Of a stretch of 64,000 bases of DNA, positions 44,543 through 54,435 are shown piece after piece. The stretch covers positions 248,001 through 312,000 of the forward strand of contig CBDBUW010000010.1 of assembly GCA_965212195.1 (NCBI GenBank), given 5' to 3'. How positions within the stretch are numbered: position 1 is the first letter of the stretch; the number at the start of each line of letters is the position of its first letter. The notes beneath the pieces were generated by a model. It was not told the DNA's origin and did no database searches. It saw only the letters and a program-made list of their open reading frames with translations. Position numbers and translations under genes: made by a program. The DNA comes from JAJCYK01 sp965212195 (GTDB lineage: Bacteria > Bacteroidota > Bacteroidia > Cytophagales > Cyclobacteriaceae).

Positions 44543-47500
44543 GCTGCTTCTGTATTGAGTTCATAAGTAGAAACCACTTGAATATTATCGGCTAAATCAG
44601 GATCGGTGGCTTGTATTTGACGATACATTTCGAAGGCCTCCATTTGAGAGTTAGCGATATATTGATCACCAATCAACCCTAAATCTGACTTTCGCGCTAT
44701 TGCATATTGTTCAGATCGTACATCCACTGCCATGGGGGCATTAGTGGATTCTTTTCTATTGAGGAAAGACAATTCCGATTTGGCCATAGCGCCCCCCTTG
44801 GTTAGATTTAGGAAAACTTCCAGAACCATCTTCATAATCCCTCCAAATACCAAGGAGAATCTTCTCTTCCTTAAATAGCTGAGCTCGTACTCCACGTCCT
44901 TGTTTACGGTTGAAGCTGTTTGCAGCGAAGTAGAAGTCCGTATTTTTTTACCAGCCAGCATCTCCTCGAACGATTTACGGGATAATTTCTCGGTATCGTC
45001 AAGATTGGAAAAATGAGCCGGAGCAAACTGACCGTCTATATCGTCCAGAACAAATGAGGTGCCATTACTCGACATGTCATGGATTTCAAAAACATTGTCT
45101 CCTTCCACTCCTTTCTCGCCGAATTTTTCTATGGTTCTTGCTAACGGCACCAGTTTTTGAGTAAACATCAAAGTGCCAAAAGGATGAATCACCAACGAGT
45201 CATCGCTGGTTTCAACTTCTTTCAGACTTACGCTTAAGTGATTGTTTGCCGGTATTTGCGCTTCCCAATTGGCGTCTATGTTTACCTCGGCAATCAATAG
45301 CTCTAAAACATTTACCGTCTCTTCCGGTAAGCTTGCGGGGTCGTCGCCCCAGGTTTCATGGAAGCTGACCGAAACTTTGAAGAAGAGAATTTTAAAACTG
45401 GCTTTACCCTTGACATCCCATGGTTCCGGCCCAGCCAAGGTGCCTGACAGGCTAACCATAAACAGCACGGAGCCCCCGGCGCTCAACGCTAATCCTGCAT
45501 AGATGCTGGCAATAAAATAGAAAGGGTCAAATTGAAAGAGTACATCAAAACCAACGAACCCATGAATGCTAAATCCCGCAGCTCCTGCGTACAGTTCGAC
45601 TTTAGCTCCAAACTGCACGGTATTCGAAGTCACTGCGAAGTAAGTTTCGATAGTTATTCTGGGGTTGTCTCCTGAGAGCAAGGCAATGGTCAGTCTCTGC
45701 ATATACTGCAAATCGCTGGGTATTTCCCTAAAATCCGGATGGAAACCACCAATGCTCAAAATAAAAACAGCCGGCGAACCCCAACTGATCCGTAAAGCCA
45801 TATCGCCGGTCAAGGTAAACGCCAACAGCTTAGAGTCATATAGACTGGCGTCAAAAGAAATGTACTTATTTTCAAAGTCGAATACCCCCAGGAAATTGAC
45901 CTGCAGCTTGAGAACAGGAGCATTTTCCTCTGGCAAAACAGCTTTTAATACCCCTAGAATGGCGATCCGCGGTTCTGGGATTTCAATTAGCAGGCCTAAC
46001 TCTAATGAGATGATGGTAGGTGTGCCCCACCCTATTTTAGCCATGGGACCTATAATGAAGCGATCTACATAGGGTGGGAAGATCTGTTGAAGGTCACTAA
46101 TGATTCGATTGATATTTGCAATGATGTCTTCCGGAAACAGCACGCTTTTTAAGGTATTGGTCTTTATGCCTGCGCGCAATACATCAATCTTTGTGGTTCG
46201 GTTCAAACCTAAAAGCCCGCCAACACCGTTTAAGGTAAAACCAAAACCCAATTGGATGGCATTGAATTCTGCGGTTATAATTATCAATAAACTAAACCCT
46301 TCGCTTCCGTCGGGCAGTATGGTGTTTATAATACCGATAGCCTTCAGGGAGAAGAGCTCTTGATATTCCAACTCCAGAGCACCGATATATTCTCCTTTGT
46401 CGTAATCTAGTCTTAAAAAGCCACCTCCTTTCAAACCACCGGAATCAATGGATAGGCCCACACCATTAGGAGCTTTAAATCCGACATCAATACCAAAGGG
46501 GCCGGCATTATTATCATCCTCGAATACCATATTAAGGGAGAAACCAATCCCCTGCACCACTGCCACTAGTGGGCCGAGTTCTGCTTTCAGGTTGGCACCC
46601 AGGTTCAAGGCTAGCTTTTGTTCTGGAGCAAACTCTCCTCTTAAACCAATTTGCAGTTCCTCCACACTAATAGGTCCCAAGTTTAAGTGTGGGTGCAGGG
46701 CTACTTCAAATCCTCCTCCACCTTTAAACTTAACTCCATGCACGCTAGACCACATAACACCCAAGGGCAGCTCCATGGTGGTTTCGCCGTCGCCCAATAT
46801 ACTTTTTAGGAATCCGTCTGATTCTCCGGCGGCAATTACTAAAGCCAGGCCCTTTAAATCCGCTCCTAGCTCTATTTCCGGCTCGGCATCCGTAAAGGTG
46901 AATCCAAAATCAAAACTTAGTCCTTGAAATTGCAATCTTGTGGCTTCGCTGTTGCCCAAAATAACTACCGCTTGTTCCGGGGCATAATCCACGCCCATGG
47001 CAAAGCCGAAATCAGGAAGTGTTGTTCCATCTGAAAAAGGATAACGCAGTTCAATACCATTGGGGATAATTACCATACCAAATAATGTTGCGATGTTAGA
47101 ACTCCCTTCTATGCGCAGCATTACATCTTCCCTGATCCTTAATTCAGCTCCGATTTCGGAAGGCAACTTTGGCTGTACGATAAGGCCTGGCATTTTACCA
47201 TCTTCAGTAGGAAACTCCAATATGGAGAATCCCAATTCCTCATCGTTACCGTTGATGTTTAAGTAGGCAAAAGGAAAATCAAGCCGGTACTCCGGTCCCA
47301 GATGAGGCAGCCCTTGTTCGTTGTCAAAGTTGCCGTAGGCCACAGCTATATCATCCTCTACCCGGCCCAGGCGAGCGGGTACTCCGATGGCATTCAGGAT
47401 TTCTAAAAAGTGCTCTCCCAATAGCGGAAAATCAAAATCAGGAGTACCCCACCCATAAACTCGCTCGGGAATCTTATCGGGTTCGCTGAAAAATTTGGGA

Positions 47501-47979
47501 ATATTATCCCAGCGCACGTGGTTTCTGATAAAGGTAGGCCTACCTGCCCCACCATCAATATGCTCAAGCTCGATAACCTCAATTACCTTGAAGAAATTGT
47601 ATAGAAATGGCGCCGAGGCTACCAGATAATCAGTAAATAAAATTTCGAACAGATTGTCCTTTACCTCATTGAGGAAAGCCAAAGGATCGGGTACGTCTCC
47701 AGGACTATCTGTGATTCCTTTTATGGCATCATAGACCTCCTTGGCAGTGGTGATCACTTCAATTACATCCTCTATTTCAGGGTTATCCACTAAGGCTTCT
47801 ACTGCGGCCACCGCCTGATCAACACTCACGATCAAAGCTTGGTAAGAGGGCGGAATTATTTCGGTGTTCCAACCCAGGCGGTACATTAACCGCCGGAATT
47901 GATCGGTGCTGCCAAAAGCATTCTTAAGAGGTTGAATAACCAGTACTAATTGGCGTGCTATAACTTCTAAGGTATCCAT
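44539..47979 (-). CDS. Giant-cluster protein 3 (1146 aa), DUF6603-like beta-rich protein
   Basis: 1146 residues, no signal peptide. An N-terminal helical part (~1-150) is followed by hundreds of residues of regular glycine-rich beta strands (GPFGIDVGFKAPNGVGLSID, FGFTLNGVGGLLGLNRTTKI, AKIGWGTPTIISLELGLLIEIP, MALRISWGSPAVFILSIGGFHPDF). The GFTLNGVGGLLGLNR and VLFPEDI blocks recall proteins annotated DUF6603, a family of unknown function. Near residue 965 DMSSNGTSFVLDD superficially resembles an FHA loop, but the surrounding fold is not supported. 62 bases after the 918-residue M64-like gene stop; overlaps the next gene by 4 bases. Could form a long beta superhelix or barrel. Confidence 0.75.
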   Translation of the reverse strand: MDTLEVIARQLVLVIQPLKNAFGSTDQFRRLMYRLGWNTEIIPPSYQALIVSVDQAVAAVEALVDNPEIEDVIEVITTAKEVYDAIKGITDSPGDVPDPLAFLNEVKDNLFEILFTDYLVASAPFLYNFFKVIEVIELEHIDGGAGRPTFIRNHVRWDNIPKFFSEPDKIPERVYGWGTPDFDFPLLGEHFLEILNAIGVPARLGRVEDDIAVAYGNFDNEQGLPHLGPEYRLDFPFAYLNINGNDEELGFSILEFPTEDGKMPGLIVQPKLPSEIGAELRIREDVMLRIEGSSNIATLFGMVIIPNGIELRYPFSDGTTLPDFGFAMGVDYAPEQAVVILGNSEATRLQFQGLSFDFGFTFTDAEPEIELGADLKGLALVIAAGESDGFLKSILGDGETTMELPLGVMWSSVHGVKFKGGGGFEVALHPHLNLGPISVEELQIGLRGEFAPEQKLALNLGANLKAELGPLVAVVQGIGFSLNMVFEDDNNAGPFGIDVGFKAPNGVGLSIDSGGLKGGGFLRLDYDKGEYIGALELEYQELFSLKAIGIINTILPDGSEGFSLLIIITAEFNAIQLGFGFTLNGVGGLLGLNRTTKIDVLRAGIKTNTLKSVLFPEDIIANINRIISDLQQIFPPYVDRFIIGPMAKIGWGTPTIISLELGLLIEIPEPRIAILGVLKAVLPEENAPVLKLQVNFLGVFDFENKYISFDASLYDSKLLAFTLTGDMALRISWGSPAVFILSIGGFHPDFREIPSDLQYMQRLTIALLSGDNPRITIETYFAVTSNTVQFGAKVELYAGAAGFSIHGFVGFDVLFQFDPFYFIASIYAGLALSAGGSVLFMVSLSGTLAGPEPWDVKGKASFKILFFKVSVSFHETWGDDPASLPEETVNVLELLIAEVNIDANWEAQIPANNHLSVSLKEVETSDDSLVIHPFGTLMFTQKLVPLARTIEKFGEKGVEGDNVFEIHDMSSNGTSFVLDDIDGQFAPAHFSNLDDTEKLSRKSFEEMLAGKKIRTSTSLQTASTVNKDVEYELSYLRKRRFSLVFGGIMKMVLEVFLNLTKGGAMAKSELSFLNRKESTNAPMAVDVRSEQYAIARKSDLGLIGDQYIANSQMEAFEMYRQIQATDPDLADNIQVVSTYELNTEAA

Positions 47980-48041
47980 AAGGAATTGATTCTTAGGATC
48001 AGATAACTAAAAACTTTGATCTATTTTGCCTGCGACAACTA

Positions 48042-50798
48042 TTAGGTAGGGTAAATTTTTCCTGAATAGTTACTGTTTAGAATTCCATGTTTAGTGGGGT
48101 CAATGATATTGACAATAACGTATTTGCAAACTTCGCACAAGCCTTCAATGGACCCGCTATGAAAATGCGTTCGCATGAGGCATTGGCCAGTGGGATGATA
48201 CACGTGTCCGTGGTATTGGTTGCCATTGGAATACAGAGCCACAATTTGCTTTTTCCGGCGAGAGCAGCTTGGAACCAGTGACCCCGGTATTCGGGATTGC
48301 TGCACAGAATTTTTATCAATAACTTCTTGAAACATATTAGGACCCGTACTTTTCTCTTTGGCGTTAAAAGCAAAGGGACTTAAATGCAAATACGACAGGA
48401 CTTTTCGGGATATTACCTCCGCAAAACGGTAGCTGGCATCGGCCAGGTCTTCAGGTGCATCCTGAGGCTTATAAACAATAATCTCCTCCCAGTCCTCCAA
48501 CGAGAAGAAATAAGCGGGTGTGGTGGACGAACCAACAGGCTCTATCTCTAACTGGTGAGCACTCGAATTTACAGCTTTTATCTCCATCTCCGGGGAAATT
48601 GTTGGATTTAGATTATAAACAGAAGTGGGCAACAAAGGGTCAGGTCGCGTATTCCTGTAGCCGTGGATAGGCTCTGATCTATGCCAAGTGGACTCCGTAA
48701 ATAAGGACCTGGCTCTTCTTTTTCGAAGAAAAACTGATTCATCAACCTGGAATTGGTCCGCGTGCCCCTCTCTGAGAGTTATAGTGACTCTATCCCCGTT
48801 TTGAACCGGTACTGCATTTAATACCCCACATTTGAGGATCCGATGATAACGCCATTTTAACTTGGCAGTATGTAACCGAAGAGTACCCGGATTATCGACG
48901 GAGTCTATCAAGAGATCCTGGCGGGCTTGCACGTTCCCGCTCCAATCCATTTCCTCTGGTCCCAGAGCCCCGGGATCTGCATCATAAACAGTATATTGCC
49001 AGCCGGTCACAGCTGCATCATCTATAAACCTATTTTCATAACTTTCTATGGGGGGGCTCTCTCCATACTCATCTTCTAGCCCAAATGAATGACATAATTC
49101 ATGGGTTAGTGTGGCCTTTTGGGAAGTGGTAAGTTCACTACTTTCATTAGTTATGACCAGATGTGCCTTAGAAGCTTGATCCTGAATAGATATCCCTCTT
49201 GTATGATTATTTAGATCCAGAAAGAAAAACCCCTGTCCGTTGTTGGCCCGACCCTGGTTTGCCGTAGTTAATACCACAATATTGTCAAAATCCTTAGCAC
49301 GGACTCTAATGGGGTCTCCATTACTGTCGTTGCTACCGGTGGGCTGGTCTGCCAAAACGAATTGATCCCCTATTAGATTACCATTACCATCTCGCAAGGT
49401 TGCCAAAAAGGTATCTAAATCCCTTCGTGTTATACGTTTGGAATTGAAATTAATCATATTGTAATTATTGCCGTCTTCAACGGCATCATAATTATTTACA
49501 TATATTCCCAATGCTGTATCCAGTTCTTCCGGCAACTTACGCTCTGCCCTCGTTCGCCATTGATCTATTTTGTTATTGGGGATGCTATCTACCTGAGCGT
49601 CGCTAAGTGAAGTGGTGGCTTTCCAAAAGCTACGGATCTGATCAGAAGTTAAAGGGCTATTACTGTTGTAGCTGTTAGCATTTGTACTATGCCCATAAAC
49701 GGGAAAACCAACATAATACATTAAGTTAATAGCTGACCAATCACTGGTATTTAGGTTGCCAGGTTTCTCTGATTTAATGAACCAATAGTTCGGTTGCGAA
49801 GACGTCCTGTAGCGATAATATGACCCCTTGGTAGAGGCACCGGCCTGGCGGGATGGCACAAATAATTTCCAAAAATTAATTGAACCCTTAAGATAATTAA
49901 AGGGGGCGGTGATGTTTCCAGACATTAAAGATTGCACATAATTATCTACAATCTGGTTAAATTTTGATTCGTCAGCAGCTACGAAGCCATCCGGGATAAA
50001 TAGAATATTGGGTACCTCGTTAATTTTAGAGAACCCCGGGCAATCACCGCAAGCCACCAAGTCCGCCCTTAGCGACGAATTGGCGGACAATGCGTCACTA
50101 ACTCTTACTGTGCCATGGGCAGTTATATTTACACCTAACACGGGATTGGTGATTGCGACTTCAATATCAAAAGATCCAGTGGCACTTGGGCTCATAAACC
50201 CGGTATGGGAGATCAAACCGGGGTTACTGGGGCAACTCCAAGTCAGTATGAGCGGTGGTGTAACGTTGAGTAAACTGCTGGAGCCGCCCCATTCACTGGC
50301 CAGCCTTCCAATTTGGGCAGTTATGCCGTCATCGAATCGTACGTAAACAGAAGCTCTTGAGTTAATACCTACATAAGCTGTGAGCAGCGATGGGGTTATC
50401 CACGCTTCTGCCACGCTACCATGAATATGTATACGTATGGAAGCACTACGCAGGTGAGTATTACGTTCGGCAGGTGGATCATCGGTGTCCACACCCTGAA
50501 TAGTAAATATAAAGTTATAAATCTCTTCAGAAGGAGCCGTGGAATCGATTTGAAGTACTTTTGTAGTGGTATTGAAACTGAATCCGGGGCCAGAAAATAT
50601 ATTGCCACTGAACGATCCATCAGGATTCGAAGCACCCTGCGTAAGGATTCGGAAAGAAATATCCGCATTAGCATTATTACCCTCGTAGGTACTAAGATCT
50701 GTACCGTCAATACTCACAAATTGCGCAAGATCTATTGATTGACCCCTTAGCAAATGTAGGTCATGGGGACGATTAAAACTGATAATAGGAAGAGCCAT
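48042..50798 (-). CDS. Giant-cluster protein 2 (918 aa), M64-like metallopeptidase
   Basis: 918 residues. N-terminal cadherin/Ig-like beta region (LPIISFNRPHDLHLLRGQ, YNFIFTIQGVDTDDPPAE), then the M64 hallmark opening NILFIPDGFVAADESKFNQIVDNYVQSLM...FWKLFVPSRQAG. The zinc motif THELCHSFGLEDEYGE (HExxH...DEY, ~residue 565) follows. The C-terminal ~90 residues have conserved Cys/His: VPSCSRRKKQI, HPTGQCLMR, GLCEVCKYV. M64 enzymes include secreted IgA proteases, yet no signal peptide is present here. About half its residues match the upstream neighbour (50831-53614), so this is a tandem duplicate. Start ATG at 50798, 33 bases after the neighbour's stop. Confidence 0.82.
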   Translation of the reverse strand: MALPIISFNRPHDLHLLRGQSIDLAQFVSIDGTDLSTYEGNNANADISFRILTQGASNPDGSFSGNIFSGPGFSFNTTTKVLQIDSTAPSEEIYNFIFTIQGVDTDDPPAERNTHLRSASIRIHIHGSVAEAWITPSLLTAYVGINSRASVYVRFDDGITAQIGRLASEWGGSSSLLNVTPPLILTWSCPSNPGLISHTGFMSPSATGSFDIEVAITNPVLGVNITAHGTVRVSDALSANSSLRADLVACGDCPGFSKINEVPNILFIPDGFVAADESKFNQIVDNYVQSLMSGNITAPFNYLKGSINFWKLFVPSRQAGASTKGSYYRYRTSSQPNYWFIKSEKPGNLNTSDWSAINLMYYVGFPVYGHSTNANSYNSNSPLTSDQIRSFWKATTSLSDAQVDSIPNNKIDQWRTRAERKLPEELDTALGIYVNNYDAVEDGNNYNMINFNSKRITRRDLDTFLATLRDGNGNLIGDQFVLADQPTGSNDSNGDPIRVRAKDFDNIVVLTTANQGRANNGQGFFFLDLNNHTRGISIQDQASKAHLVITNESSELTTSQKATLTHELCHSFGLEDEYGESPPIESYENRFIDDAAVTGWQYTVYDADPGALGPEEMDWSGNVQARQDLLIDSVDNPGTLRLHTAKLKWRYHRILKCGVLNAVPVQNGDRVTITLREGHADQFQVDESVFLRKRRARSLFTESTWHRSEPIHGYRNTRPDPLLPTSVYNLNPTISPEMEIKAVNSSAHQLEIEPVGSSTTPAYFFSLEDWEEIIVYKPQDAPEDLADASYRFAEVISRKVLSYLHLSPFAFNAKEKSTGPNMFQEVIDKNSVQQSRIPGSLVPSCSRRKKQIVALYSNGNQYHGHVYHPTGQCLMRTHFHSGSIEGLCEVCKYVIVNIIDPTKHGILNSNYSGKIYPT

Positions 50799-50830
50799 GG
50801 ATTAGATCAAAACAATATTTTAAAAGTCTA

Positions 50831-53614
50831 TTACCTTGGATATATTTTTTTTGAATACTTTTCATTCAGTTGAGGATGCTTGGAGGGATCAACAATATTG
50901 ACCAATGTATATTTGCAGACTTCACAAAGGCCTTCTATAGATCCACTGCTATGAGAGTGGGAGCGCATCATGCATTGTGCAGTGGGATGATAAATATGAC
51001 CATGAAAAGTATGTCCGCCAGAATACATTGCAACAATTTGCTTTTTTCTACGTGAGCAGCTGGGCACCAATGACCCGGGTATTCGCGATTCCTGGACACC
51101 TCTGGTGTCAATGACTTCTTTTAGGGCTCCTCCTGCCGCACTATCTGCTTTGGCATTGAAGGGAAAAGGGCTGGAATTCAGAAAGCTCAATACAGGATGA
51201 GCAATCAGCTCTGCGAAAGGGTACCCTGCAGTTGATTCTCCGCCAGGCACCTCCATGGGTTTATAAACGATAATTTCCTCCCAAGGCTCCAGGGTGAAAA
51301 AGTAATCATGCAAACCAGCGGTACTCGGGGCAGTCTCTATTTCAATAGTATTTCCGGAGGCATTTACGGCCTTAACAACCATGCGGTCGGACCGAGTTGG
51401 TACTAAATTGTATTCCGTAGTATCTGTTATATCATCGGGCCTGGAATTTCTATAACCATGTATGGGTTCTACGTCTTGATCCCTTAATCCTGCAAGTATC
51501 GGATTATCCGGATCTGGACTAGGTATAATTATAGAAAGAGCTCGGGACTGCCGCTTTCTCAGATATACCGGATCATCAGCAGTAAATGCATCCGCTTGGC
51601 CCGATCGTAATGTTAAGGTAATTCGTGCACCAGATTGGCTGGCAGCCTGGGTAAGTACCGCACATTTCTCTATACGGTGCAAACGCCATTTTAATTTAGC
51701 TCCATGGAGCCTGAAGTTGCCAGAAGATTCAGGGCTCTCAATCCATAAATCGTGACGTGTCTGCAAATTGGCGTACTTATCCATAACCTGAGGATTGGAA
51801 CGATATAGCGCCTGGCTCCAACCCGATACTACGGGATCGTCAATAAATCTATTTCGGTAACTTGATTGAGGCGGGTGCTCCGCATACTCATCTCCCAGAC
51901 CCAGGGAATGACATATCTCGTGGGTCAGGGTTGCTTTTTGAGCGGTGCTTAAAACTGTTCGGGTATTCTGTATCGCTAAAAACAATTTTGATCCATTTAG
52001 AACCACAGGTGTGTCATTAGCAACATCATTAATTTCCAGAAATAAAAATCCTCGTCCATTAGCAGCCCTGCCTTGATTTAAGGCAGTTATAACCACAAGA
52101 TTTTCAAAGTCCTTACCGAAAGTTCGGATATCTCCACCATCATCACTGGTTCTCCCCGTACTGTTTGGGCGCGATACAAAATATGGGCCAATGACATTAC
52201 CGTGATTGTCCTCCAAAGTTTCAAAAAACGTATTCAGACCAAACCTGCGGACTCGGTGGAAGCGAAAGGCAATACTATCATCATCGCCGCGTTTGGTAAC
52301 GGAATCGTAATTATTTACGAAAATTCCCAAGGCGGTATCTAACTCTTCAGGTAATGAACGTGTGGCCACACGCCGCCATTCATTAATACTTTGCTCCGGT
52401 ATAGCATCAACTTGAGCGTTGTTAAGCGAGGAAGTAGCTTTCCAAAGGTTCCTTATTTGGTCATTGGTAAGGGGACTGTTACCGTTATGCGTATTGCCTA
52501 TAGTGCTATGACGTGGTACCGGGGGACCGATGTGGTATAGTATATTGTGGGCGATCCATTCTGAGGTGTTAAAGTTGGCCGGTTTAATATACGGGATGGG
52601 TTTACCCCTCAGCTGTGAATCGCTGGTAAATCTAAAAAATTCGCCTAGCAAGGTGCCGCCGGCCTCCCTAGAAGGAACGAACAGTTTCCAAAAGTTGATA
52701 CTGCCGCTCAGAATATTAAATGGAGAGGTAACATTTCCCGTCATCAAGGCCTGAACGTATTCATCTACCATATGGTTAAATTTTGCCCTATCAGTAGCTA
52801 AAAACCCATCTGGGATAAAAAGAAAGTTCGGTACTTCGTCTATTTTAGAAAAACCCGGACAATTACCCGTGGTAACCAATTCTGCAGTAATTGTAGAGTT
52901 TGCCGAAAGGTCTTCAGTTATGCGTACCGATCCCAGAGCTGTATTATCCACTCCCAATGATGCCTCTGTGAGAGTAACTTGAATATCAAATGTACCGGTG
53001 GCTACTGGGTCGATAATTCCGGAAGTTTGGCTGATTATCTCTGGCCGTGAAGGACAGTTCCATCTTAAATTAATTCGAGGAGTGACCGGGCTAAACAATC
53101 GCTCAAAGCCAACCCCGATACGGTACGTTATTCCGTCGGAATAACGTACATACAATGAGGGCTTAAAACTATGTTGAATACCTCTATAAGCGGTTAACGG
53201 GGAGGGTGACAACCAGGCCTCGGCAATACCGGAGTGCACATGAATACGTGTAGCCGCAGACTTTCTATTATTCTGAATCATTTCAGGTGTAGGGTCGTCC
53301 GTATCGATACCTTCAACTATAAATACAAAGCTGTAAACTTCCTCAGCGGGAATAGTAGGGTCAATCTGCAAAATCCTAGTAGTGGAGCTGAAGTTAAAAC
53401 CAAGTCCATTAAAGGTATTTCCGGTAAAGGATCCATCTGCCGAATCAGCCCCTTCAGTTAGGAGCTTATAACTGAACTCCGCATTGGAGTTATCGGTGAT
53501 ATAACGGTTCAGGTTATTAGACCCTACCCTTACCATAGTTCCAATATTCACTGATTGGCCTCTAAGCACATGCAGATCATGGGAGGGGTCAAAACTAATG
53601 TTAGGCAGTGCCAT
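50831..53614 (-). CDS. Giant-cluster protein 1 (927 aa), M64-like metallopeptidase
   Basis: 927 residues, paralogue of the next gene and same layout: beta-rich N-terminus (LPNISFDPSHDLHVLRGQSV), M64 core opening NFLFIPDGFLATDRAKFNHMVDEYVQALM...FWKLFVPSREAGG, zinc motif THEICHSLGLGDEYAE (~residue 566), and the C-terminal VPSCSRRKKQI, HPTAQCMMRSHSH, GLCEVCKYT block. The residues between zinc motif and tail (e.g. LKWRLHRIEKC, DDPVYLRKRQSRAL) are shared as well. No signal peptide. First intact large gene after the NusG-like gene; a decayed third copy of its 3' end lies at 53650-53745, so the array once held at least three. Confidence 0.82.
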   Translation of the reverse strand: MALPNISFDPSHDLHVLRGQSVNIGTMVRVGSNNLNRYITDNSNAEFSYKLLTEGADSADGSFTGNTFNGLGFNFSSTTRILQIDPTIPAEEVYSFVFIVEGIDTDDPTPEMIQNNRKSAATRIHVHSGIAEAWLSPSPLTAYRGIQHSFKPSLYVRYSDGITYRIGVGFERLFSPVTPRINLRWNCPSRPEIISQTSGIIDPVATGTFDIQVTLTEASLGVDNTALGSVRITEDLSANSTITAELVTTGNCPGFSKIDEVPNFLFIPDGFLATDRAKFNHMVDEYVQALMTGNVTSPFNILSGSINFWKLFVPSREAGGTLLGEFFRFTSDSQLRGKPIPYIKPANFNTSEWIAHNILYHIGPPVPRHSTIGNTHNGNSPLTNDQIRNLWKATSSLNNAQVDAIPEQSINEWRRVATRSLPEELDTALGIFVNNYDSVTKRGDDDSIAFRFHRVRRFGLNTFFETLEDNHGNVIGPYFVSRPNSTGRTSDDGGDIRTFGKDFENLVVITALNQGRAANGRGFLFLEINDVANDTPVVLNGSKLFLAIQNTRTVLSTAQKATLTHEICHSLGLGDEYAEHPPQSSYRNRFIDDPVVSGWSQALYRSNPQVMDKYANLQTRHDLWIESPESSGNFRLHGAKLKWRLHRIEKCAVLTQAASQSGARITLTLRSGQADAFTADDPVYLRKRQSRALSIIIPSPDPDNPILAGLRDQDVEPIHGYRNSRPDDITDTTEYNLVPTRSDRMVVKAVNASGNTIEIETAPSTAGLHDYFFTLEPWEEIIVYKPMEVPGGESTAGYPFAELIAHPVLSFLNSSPFPFNAKADSAAGGALKEVIDTRGVQESRIPGSLVPSCSRRKKQIVAMYSGGHTFHGHIYHPTAQCMMRSHSHSSGSIEGLCEVCKYTLVNIVDPSKHPQLNEKYSKKIYPR

Positions 53615-53649
53615 GAATTGATTTCAAACAAAATTTAACAAAACAAAGG

Positions 53650-53745
53650 AAATTAGGAGGGGTAAAGCTTTTCGAAAGCTTCTCATTAAGTTGTGGATGC
53701 TTTAGGGGACCGATACTATTACCCAATGTTTACTTGCAGACTTGG
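53650..53745 (-). pseudogene. Remnant of a third M64-like gene (3' end)
   Basis: On the minus strand this stretch lines up with the last ~30 codons of the 927-residue gene: AGTCTGCAA.TA.ACATTGG, then ...CCCCTAAAGCATCCACAACT against ...CCCTCCAAGCATCCTCAACT, GAATGAAAAGTATTC against TAATGAGAAGCTTTC. About 70% identical by eye. In this frame it has in-frame stops (TAA, TAG, TGA), so it is dead. The rest of the 53615-53899 gap shows nothing else. Confidence 0.75.
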
Positions 53746-53899
53746 AAAACGAAGTTCGAATACAGCTCCGCTGTCTCAGTTACATGAAAATGTACTGAGT
53801 ATAAATAGATGTGTACTATTTAAAGATTCCGAATTATTTGTTAGTTCACAATCCCCATTTATGGGGATTACACTGAATGCTAAGCATTGCCCGCATGCC

Positions 53900-54433
53900 T
53901 TAGTTGAGAGGTTGGACCTCCTGAGCGCTAATCTCTACTGCCATATTTTGATTAAGGCACTCCATGGCCAATATCAACTTGCTTTGGTCTTTGCTTTTTA
54001 AATAGGTGCCTTCAACTCCTTTAAGAGGTCCTCGTATAACCTTCACCTTAGTACCTGGTTTATATTTATCCGTTAACTCCACATGGCGCTGAGTAGAGAG
54101 TAATCTCCGAATCAGGTTGATCTGGGATTCCGGTATGGGAACAGGTCCCTCGTCGAAAGAAACGAATCTAATAACCCCTTGTGTTTTTAAAATATCTACT
54201 CGTTTTTTAAGGTCTGTGAAAACAAAAATGTAGCAATTAAATAGGGGGAGTTTGACTTTGACCACACGGTCTTTCCAAAATCGTACTTGCTGGTTGAGTG
54301 GCAGATAACTGAGATACCCTTTGGCTTCTAGTAAGCTATTTACTTTTTTTTCGTGCTTATATCGAGTGGTAAGAGCAAACCACTGACCAAGGTCATTACT
54401 ATTTGATCTTTGACGAAACCCTTTTATAGACAT
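53900..54433 (-). CDS. NusG/UpxY-type transcription antiterminator
   Basis: 177 residues, the specialised NusG-paralogue class (RfaH, LoaP, UpxY). NGN domain: LGQWFALTTRYKHEKKVNSLLEAKGYLSYLPLNQQVRFW and NCYIFVFTDLKKRVDILKTQGVIRFVSF. KOW domain: YKPGTKVKVIRGPLKGVEGTYLKSKDQSKLIL. Such proteins bind RNA polymerase on a leader and let it read long operons. It is 2 bases after the LuxR gene and just ahead of a 19.4 kb gene train, so its natural target is that train (inference from position, as for Bacteroides capsule loci and LoaP polyketide operons). Confidence 0.88.
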   Translation of the reverse strand: MSIKGFRQRSNSNDLGQWFALTTRYKHEKKVNSLLEAKGYLSYLPLNQQVRFWKDRVVKVKLPLFNCYIFVFTDLKKRVDILKTQGVIRFVSFDEGPVPIPESQINLIRRLLSTQRHVELTDKYKPGTKVKVIRGPLKGVEGTYLKSKDQSKLILAMECLNQNMAVEISAQEVQPLN

Positions 54434-54435
54434 GA

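Noticed and set aside
45040..45090. FHA domain in the 1146-residue protein (SSNGTSF)
   Set aside because: Only this short string resembles the FHA loop; the expected preceding GR...S..H residues are absent.
34250..47979. Extracellular contractile injection system or type VI secretion
   Set aside because: No tail sheath, tube, baseplate, VgrG/PAAR or AAA+ ATPase signature was found among the giant proteins.
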